Shown here: positions 45,637 through 55,350 of the stretch, in pieces
How positions within the stretch are numbered: the stretch's first letter is position 1
How the letters are laid out: every line of letters begins with the position of its first letter
Source: Ypsolopha sequella
Lineage: Eukaryota > Arthropoda > Insecta > Lepidoptera > Ypsolophidae
Reading direction: 5' to 3'
Length of the DNA stretch: 64,000 nt
NCBI GenBank assembly: GCA_934047225.1
Contig: OW203985.1
Coordinates: forward strand, 2,993,501 to 3,057,500
The notes under the pieces: generated by a model
Databases searched by the model: none
What the model was told of the DNA's origin: nothing
The model's input: only the letters and a program-made list of their open reading frames with translations
Made by a program: the position numbers and the translations under genes

Positions 45637-46042
45637 TCTATACGTAATTACGGTAAGACTTATGGTTTTCAAGATTTACTCTATTCTATTCTACTTTAGG
45701 TAAATTGGAAATAAATAATAGTTTGCGTCACATTTTAGATCAAACTTGCCTATCTGAGTCCTCAGTCGTTCGTTTCACAGTAACATTGTCAGAATAAAAG
45801 TTGTAATGTGCAATTATATTGAAAACGGCAAGAGGAACATCGTTGATAATATTTTTGCCCAAAATCGTCATTTTGCCAGAAAACTACTCAGTTCAGATTT
45901 GCATCAGTGGGAACTATAAGTATCTACATTACGTTATATATATGGTATAAATGACCTTGTTATGTAGTGTGTTATGTAGTGTGTATGTGAAGTTAAATAA
46001 ATTTTGTGATATTTAAAAACGTCGTGGAAGTCTTCACTAATC
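45637..46042. other. Spacer between element 2 and minisatellite
   Basis: AT-rich DNA. No gene is recognised. TTATGTAGTGTGTTATGTAGTGTG near 45960 is a short duplication. Confidence 0.45.
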
Positions 46043-47543
46043 GCACTACAAATATGCGAGTAGGTACTAGGCACTACAAATGTGCAAGTAGGTACTAGGC
46101 ACTGTAAATATGCGAGTAGGTACTAGGCACTACAAATGTGCGAGTAGGTACTAGGTACCACAAATGTGCGAGTAGGTACTAGGCACTACAAATGTGCGAG
46201 TAGGTACCAGACACTACGATTATGCGAGTAGGTACTAGATACTACAAATGTGCGAGTAGGTACTAGGTACTACAAATGTGCGAGTAGCTACTGGGTACTA
46301 CAAATGTGCGAGTAGGTACTAGACACTACGATTATGCGAGTAGGTACTAGATACTACAAATGTGCGAGTAGGTACTAGATACTACAAATGTGCGAGTAGG
46401 TACTAGGTACTACAAATGTGCGAGTAGCTACTGGGTACTACAAATGTGCGAGTAGCTACTGGGTACTACAAATGTGCGAGTAGGTACTAGACACTACGAT
46501 TATGCGAGTAGGTACTAGATACTACAAATGTGCGAGTAGGTACTAGATACTACAAATGTGCGAGTAGGTACTAGGTACTACAAATGTGCGAGTAGCTACT
46601 GGGTACTACAAATGTGCGAGTAGGTACTAGATACTACAAATGTGCGAGTAGGTACTAGGTACTACAAATGTGCGAGTAGCTACTGGGTACTACAAATGTG
46701 CGAGTAGGTACTAGACACTACGATTATGCGAGTAGGTACTAGATACTACAAATGTGCGAGTAGGTACTAGATACTACAAATGTGCGAGTAGGTACTAGGT
46801 ACTACAAATGTGCGAGTAGCTACTGGGTACTACAAATGTGCGAGTAGGTACTAGGCACTACAAATGTGCGAGTAGGTACTAGGTACTACAAATGTGCGAG
46901 TAGCTACTGGGTACCACAAATGTGCGAGTAGGTACTAGGCACTACAAATGTGCGAGTAGGTACCAGACACTACGATTATGCGAGTAGGTACTAGATACTA
47001 CAAATGTGCGAGTAGGTACTAGGTACTACAAATGTGCGAGTAGCTACTGGGTACTACAAATGTGCGAGTAGGTACTAGGCACTACAAATGTGCGAGTAGG
47101 TACCAGACACTACGATTATGCGAGTAGGTACTAGATACTACAAATGTGCGAGTAGGTACTAGGTACTACAAATGTGCGAGTAGCTACTGGGTACTACAAA
47201 TGTGCGAGTAGGTACTAGGCACTACAAATGTGCGAGTAGGTGCTAGACACTACAAATATGCGAGTAGGTACTAGGCACTACAAATGTGCGAGTAGGTACT
47301 AGGCACTACAAATGTGCGAGTAGGTGCTAGACACTACAAATATGCGAGTAGGTACTAGGCACTACAAATGTGCGAGTAGGTACTAGACACTACAAATATG
47401 CGAGTAGGTACTAGGCACTACAAATGTGCGAGTAGGTACTAGGCACTGTAAATAGCGAGTAAGTACTAGGCACTACAAATATGCGAGTAGGTACTAGGCA
47501 CTACAAATGTGCGAGTAGGTACTAGGCACTGTAATTATGCGAT
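46043..47543. repeat. 28-bp minisatellite, about 53 copies
   Basis: The monomer is CTACAAATGTGCGAGTAGGT then ACTAGGCA (28 bp). Variants include CGATTATGCG, GTAGCTACTGGGTAC, TACTAGATAC and GTACCAGACAC. The CGATTATGCG variant occurs at 46217, 46329, 46497, 46721, 46973 and 47113. The intervals are 112, 168, 224, 252 and 140 bp, all exact multiples of 28. Blocks of monomer variants recur in the same order between these marks, so the array grew by block duplication. The ends are the most degenerate, as expected for a minisatellite. Confidence 0.95.
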
Positions 47544-47564
47544 AAATATGTAACATATTTATAA

Positions 47565-47670
47565 CATATATAAATATGTTACTATGGCCCCTATCACGGC
47601 AAATTATAAAAATAAAACCAAAGTGGACCCTATACAAAAAACCTCGAAAATGTATAATTTTTTACATTAT
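47565..47670 (+). repeat. Dispersed repeat shared with 29560-29700
   Basis: ATATGTTACTATGGCCCCTA...TATCACGG...AAACCTCGAAAATGTATAAT matches the block at 29560. It lies between the minisatellite and BEL element 3. Confidence 0.5.
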
Positions 47671-47681
47671 TTGCTTTAGCT

Positions 47682-47856
47682 TGTACGAGGCTAATCGCAC
47701 ATATACTATAAAGCTACCTACATATTATTTAGTTGTACACTAACCGTTGTTCTAAATCCACGTCGTCTTGTAACGCTTACCTAATTTTACCTTTAAATAC
47801 AGTCCGCTACATCAAATTTAATGTGGTTTTAATAATTAAATGACCAGCACGCCACA
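47682..47856 (+). repeat. 5' LTR of BEL element 3
   Basis: 175 bp, TGTACGAGGCTAATCGCACA...ACCAGCACGCCACA. Short for a BEL/Pao LTR. No AATAAA signal was noticed within it. Confidence 0.92.
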
Positions 47857-47859
47857 TAA

Positions 47860-47877
47860 TGGTCCCACATCGCCGTT
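47860..47877 (+). promoter_or_regulatory. Candidate primer-binding site, element 3
   Basis: TGGTCCCACATCGCCGTT starts three bases after the LTR. TGG fits a tRNA CCA end. The tRNA was not identified. Confidence 0.4.
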
Positions 47878-48935
47878 AACAACAGTGTTCGCGTATACAG
47901 GACAAGGACTATATCCAGGCGGGTTGTGCTCGGGAGTGTCGCTCAATCGAAACGTTCGTGGCCTATAGTCCATGTTCGTTTTTCAAGAAAATCTGTTTTA
48001 TACTTTGGACCTATAGCTCCAAGAAGAAAGTGCCGTCAATCGCTATAGTTTGTTGGTTTGGACCTATAGTTCCAGGAAGAAAGTGCCGTCAATCGCTATA
48101 TTTTGTTGGCTAAAATTGCATTCATCGCTGCCATCAGTGAACTATTACGTGACCTATAGTCCGTCGTGTTTATGCAGAGAAACTATATTTTCTCAAGTGA
48201 ATATCACCGCTGCTATCAGTGACTTTTGTTTATTTTATCAGTGAACTATAATCCTGAAAATTACGCAGTTTTCACCGCCACTTCAATAAGTGACTATAAT
48301 AAAAGTGAAAAGGTGCCGCTTCTATAAGTGGCATTTACTTTGTTTAAAACTAAAAAGTGAGGTTTCCGGATCATTTTCGCCATACATCGCCGCGTGGAAA
48401 ATATTTTCCAGAAAACGGGACTCATCAGGCTTCTTTCAACGGCTTCTTTCAACGGCTTCTTTCAAAGGCTTCTTTCAAGAATCCTTTGTTCGCCGGTGCC
48501 AGTTCTACGGGCTTCTTTCACAGGCCTTTTCCGAACTGGTTGGAGAACCACTGTGAACTGCGTGTGAGCAGTCAAAGGTGCGAGAGAGAGCGCTTGCTTA
48601 CAAGTACATGCGAGCGTGCGAGAAAGAAGATCTCATTGCTCGAAACATCACCGAGTACGTGAAACAGAGGGAGAAGAAAAATACATCAGTACTTCATGTT
48701 AGAATAGTATCATCGTAGTGAAGTTATTTAGGTTCATTTTCTGACTTTCAACTTTTATAATTTCTTTGCAACGAACGCCATTTTGTATCAACCAATTCGA
48801 ACAGAGTTCAATGCAAATTCATAAAATACAGAGATATATTCATTTTTGTGCTCCATATTGTTTGTAAATTCTATAAATTGACTGTATTAGTGCAAATTTC
48901 AAGGAAAGGAAAGTTATTATTCCTGCTCAAGTAAA
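47878..48935 (+). other. Leader of BEL element 3 with direct repeats
   Basis: Two adjacent 53-bp units (48004-48056 and 48057-48109) differ at three positions and begin TTTGGACCTATAG. GACCTATAGT-like motifs recur near 47960, 48008, 48061 and 48150, with shortened GTGAACTATAAT and GTGACTATAAT further on. Four tandem copies of a 12-13-bp unit, GGCTTCTTTCAA, follow at about 48428-48478, with a fifth diverged copy near 48509. This may be regulatory or packaging sequence. No protein is supported. Confidence 0.7.
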
Positions 48936-51900
48936 ATGGGCGAAGATTTAAAGCGTTTAATCGCATACAGGGGCCAATTGAAAGGTACTATCACTAGGCT
49001 TTATAATTTTGTGATGGACGAAGAAAATAAGGAAACAGCGTCCATCCAGCAATATCTGGTGAACGCACAGAGGTTGACTTCAACCTTCAACGAATATTGT
49101 GAAGCTAATATAGACGTTTCTGTTTTAGATCCTACAAATTCCGAGGATTTTGCTGGTGTAGAAACAAAATATCTCACTGGCCTGGCCACGTATGAATCCT
49201 ACACCAATAAAATGTGTAACTCAGGTAATTTAGGAGGTAGCAGTGCCAAAAAGCCGTCCTGCAGGCAACTTCCAAAAATGGAAATTCAAAAATTTAGTGG
49301 ACAAGTAAGTGAATACACTAATTTTATAAATTTATTCAAAAGCATGATTCACTCGGACGATAGTTTGTCAAAAATTGATAAATTTTATTACTTGAAGACC
49401 TTCCTGGAAGGTGAGCCTGCTGACATGATAAAACACCTTAGCCTTTGTGATGGAAACTATGATAATGCTTTAAAAATACTAGATGATAATTATGACAATA
49501 AGTTAAAAATGATTTATCATCATGTTTCTGGCATTTTGGATTTGCCAATTATTAAAAGAGCGGATAGTTCCAATCTGAGACAGATTTTAAACGCTACAAA
49601 GCAGCATCTCGCTGCGTTACAAAACCTAGATGTTCCTATAGAACACTGGGATTTATTTGTGTTGTGTGTGTTAAGGCGCAAGTTAGATCAATACACATAC
49701 AGAGCCTTCAATATGGAGATTAAAGGAGACACCTTACCTAAACTAGATACTTTTCTAAAATTTTTAGAGCAACGTGCAGACGGGCTTGACACTGCTGATC
49801 TCGAGCAGGCGCAGCCAGGTGGTTCAGTAAAGAAGCCCTACCGGACGAGTCTACTAGCTGCTGGAGGGAAGCACACAGCGAAACCAGCTTGTAGTTACTG
49901 CAGTTCCAGGTTCCATAAACTTTATCAATGCGAAAAATTTAAACTAGCTTTGCCATCTGAACGAATAAGTCACGCTCAGGCTAAAAAGTTATGCAGGCTT
50001 TGCTTAAATGTGCACGCTGGCAGGTGTCACTATGTTTTTAAATGTGCTAGCTGTAAAGAAGGGCACAACACATTGCTACATGAAGATGAAATTGTTAAAA
50101 AATCTAATGCTACTGCGCAGCAAGTTGCTTTGTCTATGTGCAAGTATGACAATGTTTTATTACCTTCTATAAAGGTAAAGCTATATAGAAAAAATGGCAA
50201 TCCTATCTATGTAAAGGCTTTATGCGACTCGGGGAGTCAGCTGTCATTTTGTTTGTCTGATGTTGCAAACAAAATCAAATGTAAACTTTTCAATGAGCAA
50301 AGTGTAATTAATGGTATTTGTGATAGGTCAAGTACGTCCTCACAAAAAGCAGAATTCGAGATCCATTCAACTACTAACGATTTCAAAAAGCAAATATCAT
50401 GTTGTGTTGTTGAAAACATAACATGTGATTTGCCTCAATTTAAAATTAATAGGGAAAATCTTGTTATACCGCCTTATGTGCAGTTAGCAGATAGTGATTT
50501 TTACAATACTGAAAAAATCAGTATTCTTTTAGGTTGTGATGTTTTCTTTGAGATATTATTACGAGAGCAGTTTCCTGTTTTACCTGGAAGCCTATGTTTA
50601 CACAACACACGTTTCGGATTTGTTGTTGCTGGAAAGGTACCACAGGCTACTAATTTCTCAAAGTACCCAGTTAGTAATTTTTGCAGTAATGTTCAAGCTG
50701 AGGATTCAGAGTTACCTATTTTAGACAGGTCCTGTAATGTTGAGAGTTTAGACTCCATACAGAGCTCTTTACAACAGCTTTGGGAATGTGAACGGGTTCC
50801 AGAAGTTTTCACAGAGGCCACGTCTGAGCATGAGCTTGCCGAGCAGATGTTCTCTGATTCTTTTGTACTTAAAGATAATAAATTCACCGTTTCTTTGCCG
50901 TTAAAACAGGATTTTGAGCAGATCAGATTAGGAGATTCGTTATCTCAAGCGCTTTTGAGATTTTATAATCTAGAAAAACGATTTTTTAGAACTCCTGTTC
51001 TAGTGGAACCATACAAAAGGTTCATACATGAATATATCGGCTTAGGACATGCAAGATTTTATGATATTGAAAATTATGATTTAGATAACAGTCCAGTTTA
51101 TTTTTTGCCACATCACGCTGTTATCAATGAGAGTAGTAAAACTACAAGACTTCGTGTAGTTTTTGACGGTAGTATGGTTACTAAATCTCAAAATATCTCA
51201 TCACAACAGAAATCTCAAGTATCAGTAAATGACCTTATGTTGAATGGACCTTGTGTGCAAAACGAATTATTCAATATACTGTTATTATTCAGACTCTATA
51301 AGTTTGTCTTTATTACTGATATCAAGAAAATGTTCAGAAATATAAATTTGAATGAAACACATTGCTCATTGCAAAATATTTTGTGGAGGGACACACCACA
51401 AGAAAAAATTAAATGTATTCAGTTACAAACAGTAACATATGGTTTAAAAAGCTCAACTTTTCTGGCAACAAGATGTTTAAATCAGTTAGCACATCAATTC
51501 AAAGATCAATATCCATTAGGATCTGACATAATTCTAAATAATACATATGTAGATGATATAAATGCTGGTAGTAACAGCATTACTGAATTATGCAAAATAA
51601 AAGAACAGTTATGTGAGCTTTTAAAACAAGGCAGCTTTGAGTTACACAAATGGTGTGCAAATAATGATCAGGTGCTAGAAGGGATACCAAAGTGTGAGCA
51701 AAATTTAAGTGAAATTGATTTATGCAAAGATGATAATACCTTTGTAAAAACTTTAGGCATAAAATACAATGTAAAAATTGATGTTTTTAGTATTACTTGT
51801 CCTCAGCAAGAGTTGTTAGATGTTTACACTAAAAGACAGCTTTTAAGCTTTTTGAGCAAAATTTTTGACCCTTTAGGTCTCGTTGGTCCAGTAATTGAGT

Positions 51901-52973
51901 TAGCAAAGATACTAATGCAACAAACTTGGTTGCTCAAAATGTCTTGGGATTCAACGCTACCAGCACACATTAATAAGCAATTCAGAGATTTTGCTAAGAA
52001 TATTATGAGAATGTCAAATATTGTAGTGCCAAGAAATTTAAATACACACAAGGTAAAGTTAATTGAAATAATTGGCTTTTCTGATGCTTCAAATAAATGC
52101 TATTGCTGTTGCCTGTATCTAAGAACAATTTCTGAGGATGGAAAGGTTGAGGTTAATTTATTGTGCTCAAAATCTAGGATTAATCCTATAAAGCCATTAA
52201 CCACGCCAAGATTAGAGCTAAATAGTGCATTATTGTTAGCAAAATTGTCAAAGAAAGTTCATGATACTATAAAATCAAAATTTAATACAAAGGTATATTT
52301 ATATGTTGACTCAAAAATTGTGTTAGCTTGGCTTAATACAGAGCCCGTGAAGCTCACTGTTTATGTAGCAAATAGAGTTAAAATTATTCGTGATTTAACT
52401 CAAGATTTTTCTTGGCTTTATGTAAATACCGCGGAAAACCCCGCTGATTGCCTTTCTAGAGGCGTAGAACCTCATTTGCTACAAAACAATGATCTATGGT
52501 GGCATGGACCACAGTTTTTAAAGGCAGTGAAGTACATTCACTGTAACAAAAATGTAGATCTTCCCAATGAATTTCCAGAAAAAGTTCGTAATGAAAGTTT
52601 AATACAGACAAATGTTTGTAATGCTGCTTCACAGAAAAAATGTATTGAAAAAGAATGCAAAAGTTGTAATTTGTTTTCTCAATACTCAAATATTAATAAG
52701 CTCAAAAGAATTGTAGCTATTATTTATCGCTTTTTCAACAATTGCAAGTTACAGAACAGGCCAAAATGGCGCAATGATATGCCAAACTTAAAAGTAGGCT
52801 TATTAGTACTATTAAAAGATGAGCACGTTAAACCACTGCACTGGTTAACAGCTCGTATAATAGATGTATTCCCGGGCTCAGATGGCAAAGTTAGAGCTTT
52901 AACTGTTAAAACTAGTAAAGGTACAGTAATACGCACAAGTGTCACAAAAGTATGTGTCTTACCCTTAGAATAA
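48936..52973 (+). CDS. gag-pol: Gag-Pol polyprotein of BEL element 3, lacking integrase core
   Basis: 1345 residues from ATG, one frame. The Gag core starts near residue 111 (LPKMEIQKFSGQVSEYTNFI). Zinc knuckles start at Cys319 (CSYCSSRFHKLYQC) and Cys353 (CRLCLNVHAGRC...CASC). The aspartic protease has DSG at 431-433 (LCDSGSQLSF). RT shows LRVVFDGSM, FITDIKKMFRNI and YVDD at 871-874. RNase H catalytic residues are Asp1050 (GFSDAS), Glu1094 (TPRLELNSAL), Asp1125 (YVDSKIVLAWL) and Asp1171 (NPADCLSRG). After RIVAIIYRFFNNC (about residue 1268) the frame joins directly to RPKWRNDMP...LHWLTARIIDVFPG, the post-integrase domain. The HHCC zinc domain and DDE core, about 1.1-1.2 kb in element 1, are missing with the frame kept. 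It could make particles and cDNA but not integrate by itself. Confidence 0.93.
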   Translation: MGEDLKRLIAYRGQLKGTITRLYNFVMDEENKETASIQQYLVNAQRLTSTFNEYCEANIDVSVLDPTNSEDFAGVETKYLTGLATYESYTNKMCNSGNLGGSSAKKPSCRQLPKMEIQKFSGQVSEYTNFINLFKSMIHSDDSLSKIDKFYYLKTFLEGEPADMIKHLSLCDGNYDNALKILDDNYDNKLKMIYHHVSGILDLPIIKRADSSNLRQILNATKQHLAALQNLDVPIEHWDLFVLCVLRRKLDQYTYRAFNMEIKGDTLPKLDTFLKFLEQRADGLDTADLEQAQPGGSVKKPYRTSLLAAGGKHTAKPACSYCSSRFHKLYQCEKFKLALPSERISHAQAKKLCRLCLNVHAGRCHYVFKCASCKEGHNTLLHEDEIVKKSNATAQQVALSMCKYDNVLLPSIKVKLYRKNGNPIYVKALCDSGSQLSFCLSDVANKIKCKLFNEQSVINGICDRSSTSSQKAEFEIHSTTNDFKKQISCCVVENITCDLPQFKINRENLVIPPYVQLADSDFYNTEKISILLGCDVFFEILLREQFPVLPGSLCLHNTRFGFVVAGKVPQATNFSKYPVSNFCSNVQAEDSELPILDRSCNVESLDSIQSSLQQLWECERVPEVFTEATSEHELAEQMFSDSFVLKDNKFTVSLPLKQDFEQIRLGDSLSQALLRFYNLEKRFFRTPVLVEPYKRFIHEYIGLGHARFYDIENYDLDNSPVYFLPHHAVINESSKTTRLRVVFDGSMVTKSQNISSQQKSQVSVNDLMLNGPCVQNELFNILLLFRLYKFVFITDIKKMFRNINLNETHCSLQNILWRDTPQEKIKCIQLQTVTYGLKSSTFLATRCLNQLAHQFKDQYPLGSDIILNNTYVDDINAGSNSITELCKIKEQLCELLKQGSFELHKWCANNDQVLEGIPKCEQNLSEIDLCKDDNTFVKTLGIKYNVKIDVFSITCPQQELLDVYTKRQLLSFLSKIFDPLGLVGPVIELAKILMQQTWLLKMSWDSTLPAHINKQFRDFAKNIMRMSNIVVPRNLNTHKVKLIEIIGFSDASNKCYCCCLYLRTISEDGKVEVNLLCSKSRINPIKPLTTPRLELNSALLLAKLSKKVHDTIKSKFNTKVYLYVDSKIVLAWLNTEPVKLTVYVANRVKIIRDLTQDFSWLYVNTAENPADCLSRGVEPHLLQNNDLWWHGPQFLKAVKYIHCNKNVDLPNEFPEKVRNESLIQTNVCNAASQKKCIEKECKSCNLFSQYSNINKLKRIVAIIYRFFNNCKLQNRPKWRNDMPNLKVGLLVLLKDEHVKPLHWLTARIIDVFPGSDGKVRALTVKTSKGTVIRTSVTKVCVLPLE

Positions 52974-53758
52974 TAAATACCTTTTAGGTCTGCTGTATGC
53001 TTCTCGTCAGTGAGCTGCTGGATTCGTCTTAGGGATTTGTTTGTATGTGTTACCGTGCATACATATATTGTATGAGGTTTTTTCTTAGTGAGCTATCTTT
53101 CAATTGGCTCCTAAGTCTTGTTAGAATAAGTTTTTCTTTTTTTAGTTTAAACAAAATATACCTGTTTCACCGCACATGATAATGTAAGTGTAAGAAATAA
53201 TTAATATAGTTGTTAAATTAAGGGTATGGTAAATAAGCTACTATCTATAAGTTCCTCTATATTTAATAACTGATGTCTATCTAGTATTTTTCTTCATACT
53301 TGTATAATGATTTCAAGACTGGTTTGGATAAGTTTGAGCTTATCTCTGTCTGGTGAATGACTTTTTGCTTTTTGTTACACATAAAGTTAAACTATAGTTC
53401 AACGCCAGACATTGTTAAGAAGTACATAGGTACCTAATTTAAACATTACTTTTTACTTTAAGTAACATAATCATTTATGTCTTTTGAAATTGTATATTAA
53501 AGATTATATAACTTTATAGTCTCACTGGGGCAAGTGAAATTAAAACAAAGTTTTCTTTTTCAGTTGATTTTTTGGTATAACAGAAACAGTCACTGTAATT
53601 ATATAATAAATACTTAAGATGCATATACTATATAGTAAATGTCAGCATGGCTTTTCTGAAATGATGTTCAAGCTAGTTATCGACATAATTTTAGTTTTTG
53701 TTTTTTTTTTTAAATATGTTTCACTGTCATTTCACATCTTTGCCGCCGGCCCCAGTTA
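52974..53758 (+). other. 3' untranslated region of BEL element 3
   Basis: 785 bp between the gag-pol stop and the 3' LTR. No envelope-like frame is seen. The bases before the LTR (GCCGCCGGCCCCAGTTA) are not purine-rich, so the plus-strand primer site is unclear. Confidence 0.6.
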
Positions 53759-53933
53759 TGTACGAGGCTAATCGCACATATACTATAAAGCTACCTACAT
53801 ATTATTTAGTTGTACACTAACCGTTGTTCTAAATCCACGTCGTCTTGTAACGCTTACCTAATTTTACCTTTAAATACAGTCCGCTACATCAAATTTAATG
53901 TGGTTTTAATAATTAAATGACCAGCACGCCACA
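53759..53933 (+). repeat. 3' LTR of BEL element 3
   Basis: 175 bp, read as identical to 47682-47856, followed by TAGCT. Confidence 0.92.
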
Positions 53934-53938
53934 TAGCT

Positions 53939-54299
53939 TTATTTATATATATAAATACAAATTTCAAATTAGCTCAGATTGTTGTGCGTATACGTACTAT
54001 CGAGGATAAATCTGCAGACCCACTTTTTACCCGTATTGCAATGGTGATAAGAGTGAAAAGTAGGCCTGCGGCAATTTCTTCGATGGTACATACTCTAAAG
54101 TAAAACAAAAATTGACAAAAGCCAGTAGTTCGTCCCGAACTATGAACTTGCAAACCTCCAACCCCATATTTCGGCAACCTTTTGAGCGATTTGGCTCATG
54201 TTCGAATTTAAAAATTATTTATGTCTCATTTATTTTGGTACCAAATTTCATGACGTCCCAATTAACGATACTTAAGTTATCGTCGTACAAACATTCATA
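53939..54299. other. Spacer before the large palindrome
   Basis: No gene is recognised. It includes GGTACCAAATTTCATGACGT, which looks like dispersed repeat sequence. Confidence 0.4.
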
Positions 54300-54822
54300 C
54301 ATTAGTAGTGTTATTAAAACAATTAAAAAAAATTTTAACTCGATATATTTCGGCCCTCGGTATGGGGCCGTCATCAGTCGAATGTAAAAAAATTTTTTGT
54401 GACATATAATTTAGGTATCATAATAAAAAAATAAAAAGTAAAAAGTAAAGGTTTAAACAATTTTAGTTTTAAACTATTTTCTAAAAAATAATAAAGTAGG
54501 TTTCTCTAAAAATGATGTTGGTTATTTTTGATATTATTTAATCACTGCTCTTCTTGGATGATTAAAGCAGTGATTAAATAATATCAAAAATAACCAACAT
54601 CATTTTTAGAGAAACCTACTTTATTATTTTTTAGAAAATAGTTTAAAACTAAAATTGTTTAAAAGTGTCACCTTTACTTTTTACTTTTTATTTTTTTATT
54701 ATGATACCTAAATTATATGTCACAAAAAATTTTTTTACATTCGACTGATGACGGCCCCATACCGAGGGCCGAAATATATCGAGTTAAATTTTTTTTTAAT
54801 TGTTTTAATAACACTACTAATG
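54300..54822. mobile_element. Near-perfect 523-bp palindrome
   Basis: Left arm CATTAGTAGTGTTATTAAAA...GGCCCTCGGTATGGGGCCGT...TTTAATCACTGCT and right arm AGCAGTGATTAAA...ACGGCCCCATACCGAGGGCC...TTTTAATAACACTACTAATG pair along about 250 bp each, with very few mismatches. The loop is about 18 nt (centre near 54563). The sequence AAACATTCATAC occurs just left (54289-54300) and again at 54857-54868. The high arm identity suggests a young foldback transposon or recent duplication. No transposase is present. Confidence 0.88.
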
Positions 54823-55350
54823 AAAAGCTCGTAAAAGTTAAATATAATATATTTATAAACATTCATACATACATACAAACGAGTCTACCTGATCAATCCG
54901 GCTCAAATAGAGTCAGAGAACTTCGCTCACTCATTCAATTAGAGTTTCGTACTCAATAGGCGCCAAATTGTTTTTCAGACGCATGGAACATATTATGGTC
55001 AGACGCTATCATTTCAACGCCTTTATTATTGTTGTTATTTACCATAATATTTTAGGATTCCATACGAGTATTGTGTGGCCAAATCATTACCACCACCCTG
55101 GGGACTGGTGCTGGCACTCAAGACTTTGTATCTCCTCTCGAATTCGATTATTTAATCTCTTTTTTTCAATCAACTCTTTTTTTAACATTATTTAATTAAG
55201 ATTATGTTTTATTTTTGCGAAATCCATCGCTATGAATACTCCAAATATTATTTAAGTTAGAATCCTGGCCCGGGGAATTTTTTCTAATTCTTGTCTTTGG
55301 GTTTGTTTCTGATTGATCTTTTTTAGTTTGTAATGCACTCTAATAATATT
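54823..55350. other. Repeat debris, no gene
   Basis: TATTGTTGTTATTTACCATAAT then TTTTAGGATTCCATAC (about 55026-55065) matches 29848-29890. CCTGGCCCGGGGAATTTTTT...GTAATGCACTC (55262-55343) matches the right part of the foldback at 34251-34688 and its SINE-like neighbour. Confidence 0.45.

Larger units (their letters stand above)
47682..53933 (+). mobile_element. BEL/Pao LTR retrotransposon, element 3 (integrase-deleted)
   Basis: A 6.25-kb element with two 175-bp LTRs at a constant offset of 6077 bp that I read as identical. It is flanked by TAGCT (47677-47681 and 53934-53938). It has a 1.08-kb leader, a single 1345-residue gag-pol frame, and a 785-bp 3' untranslated region. The frame passes from RNase H straight to the C-terminal domain that normally follows integrase. 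All other domains are intact and uninterrupted. A recent insertion despite lacking its own integrase means another element supplied that activity (inference). Confidence 0.93.

Noticed and set aside
52974..53758. Possible envelope gene downstream of pol in element 3
   Set aside because: No frame of useful length, no signal peptide and no membrane segment were seen between the pol stop and the LTR.
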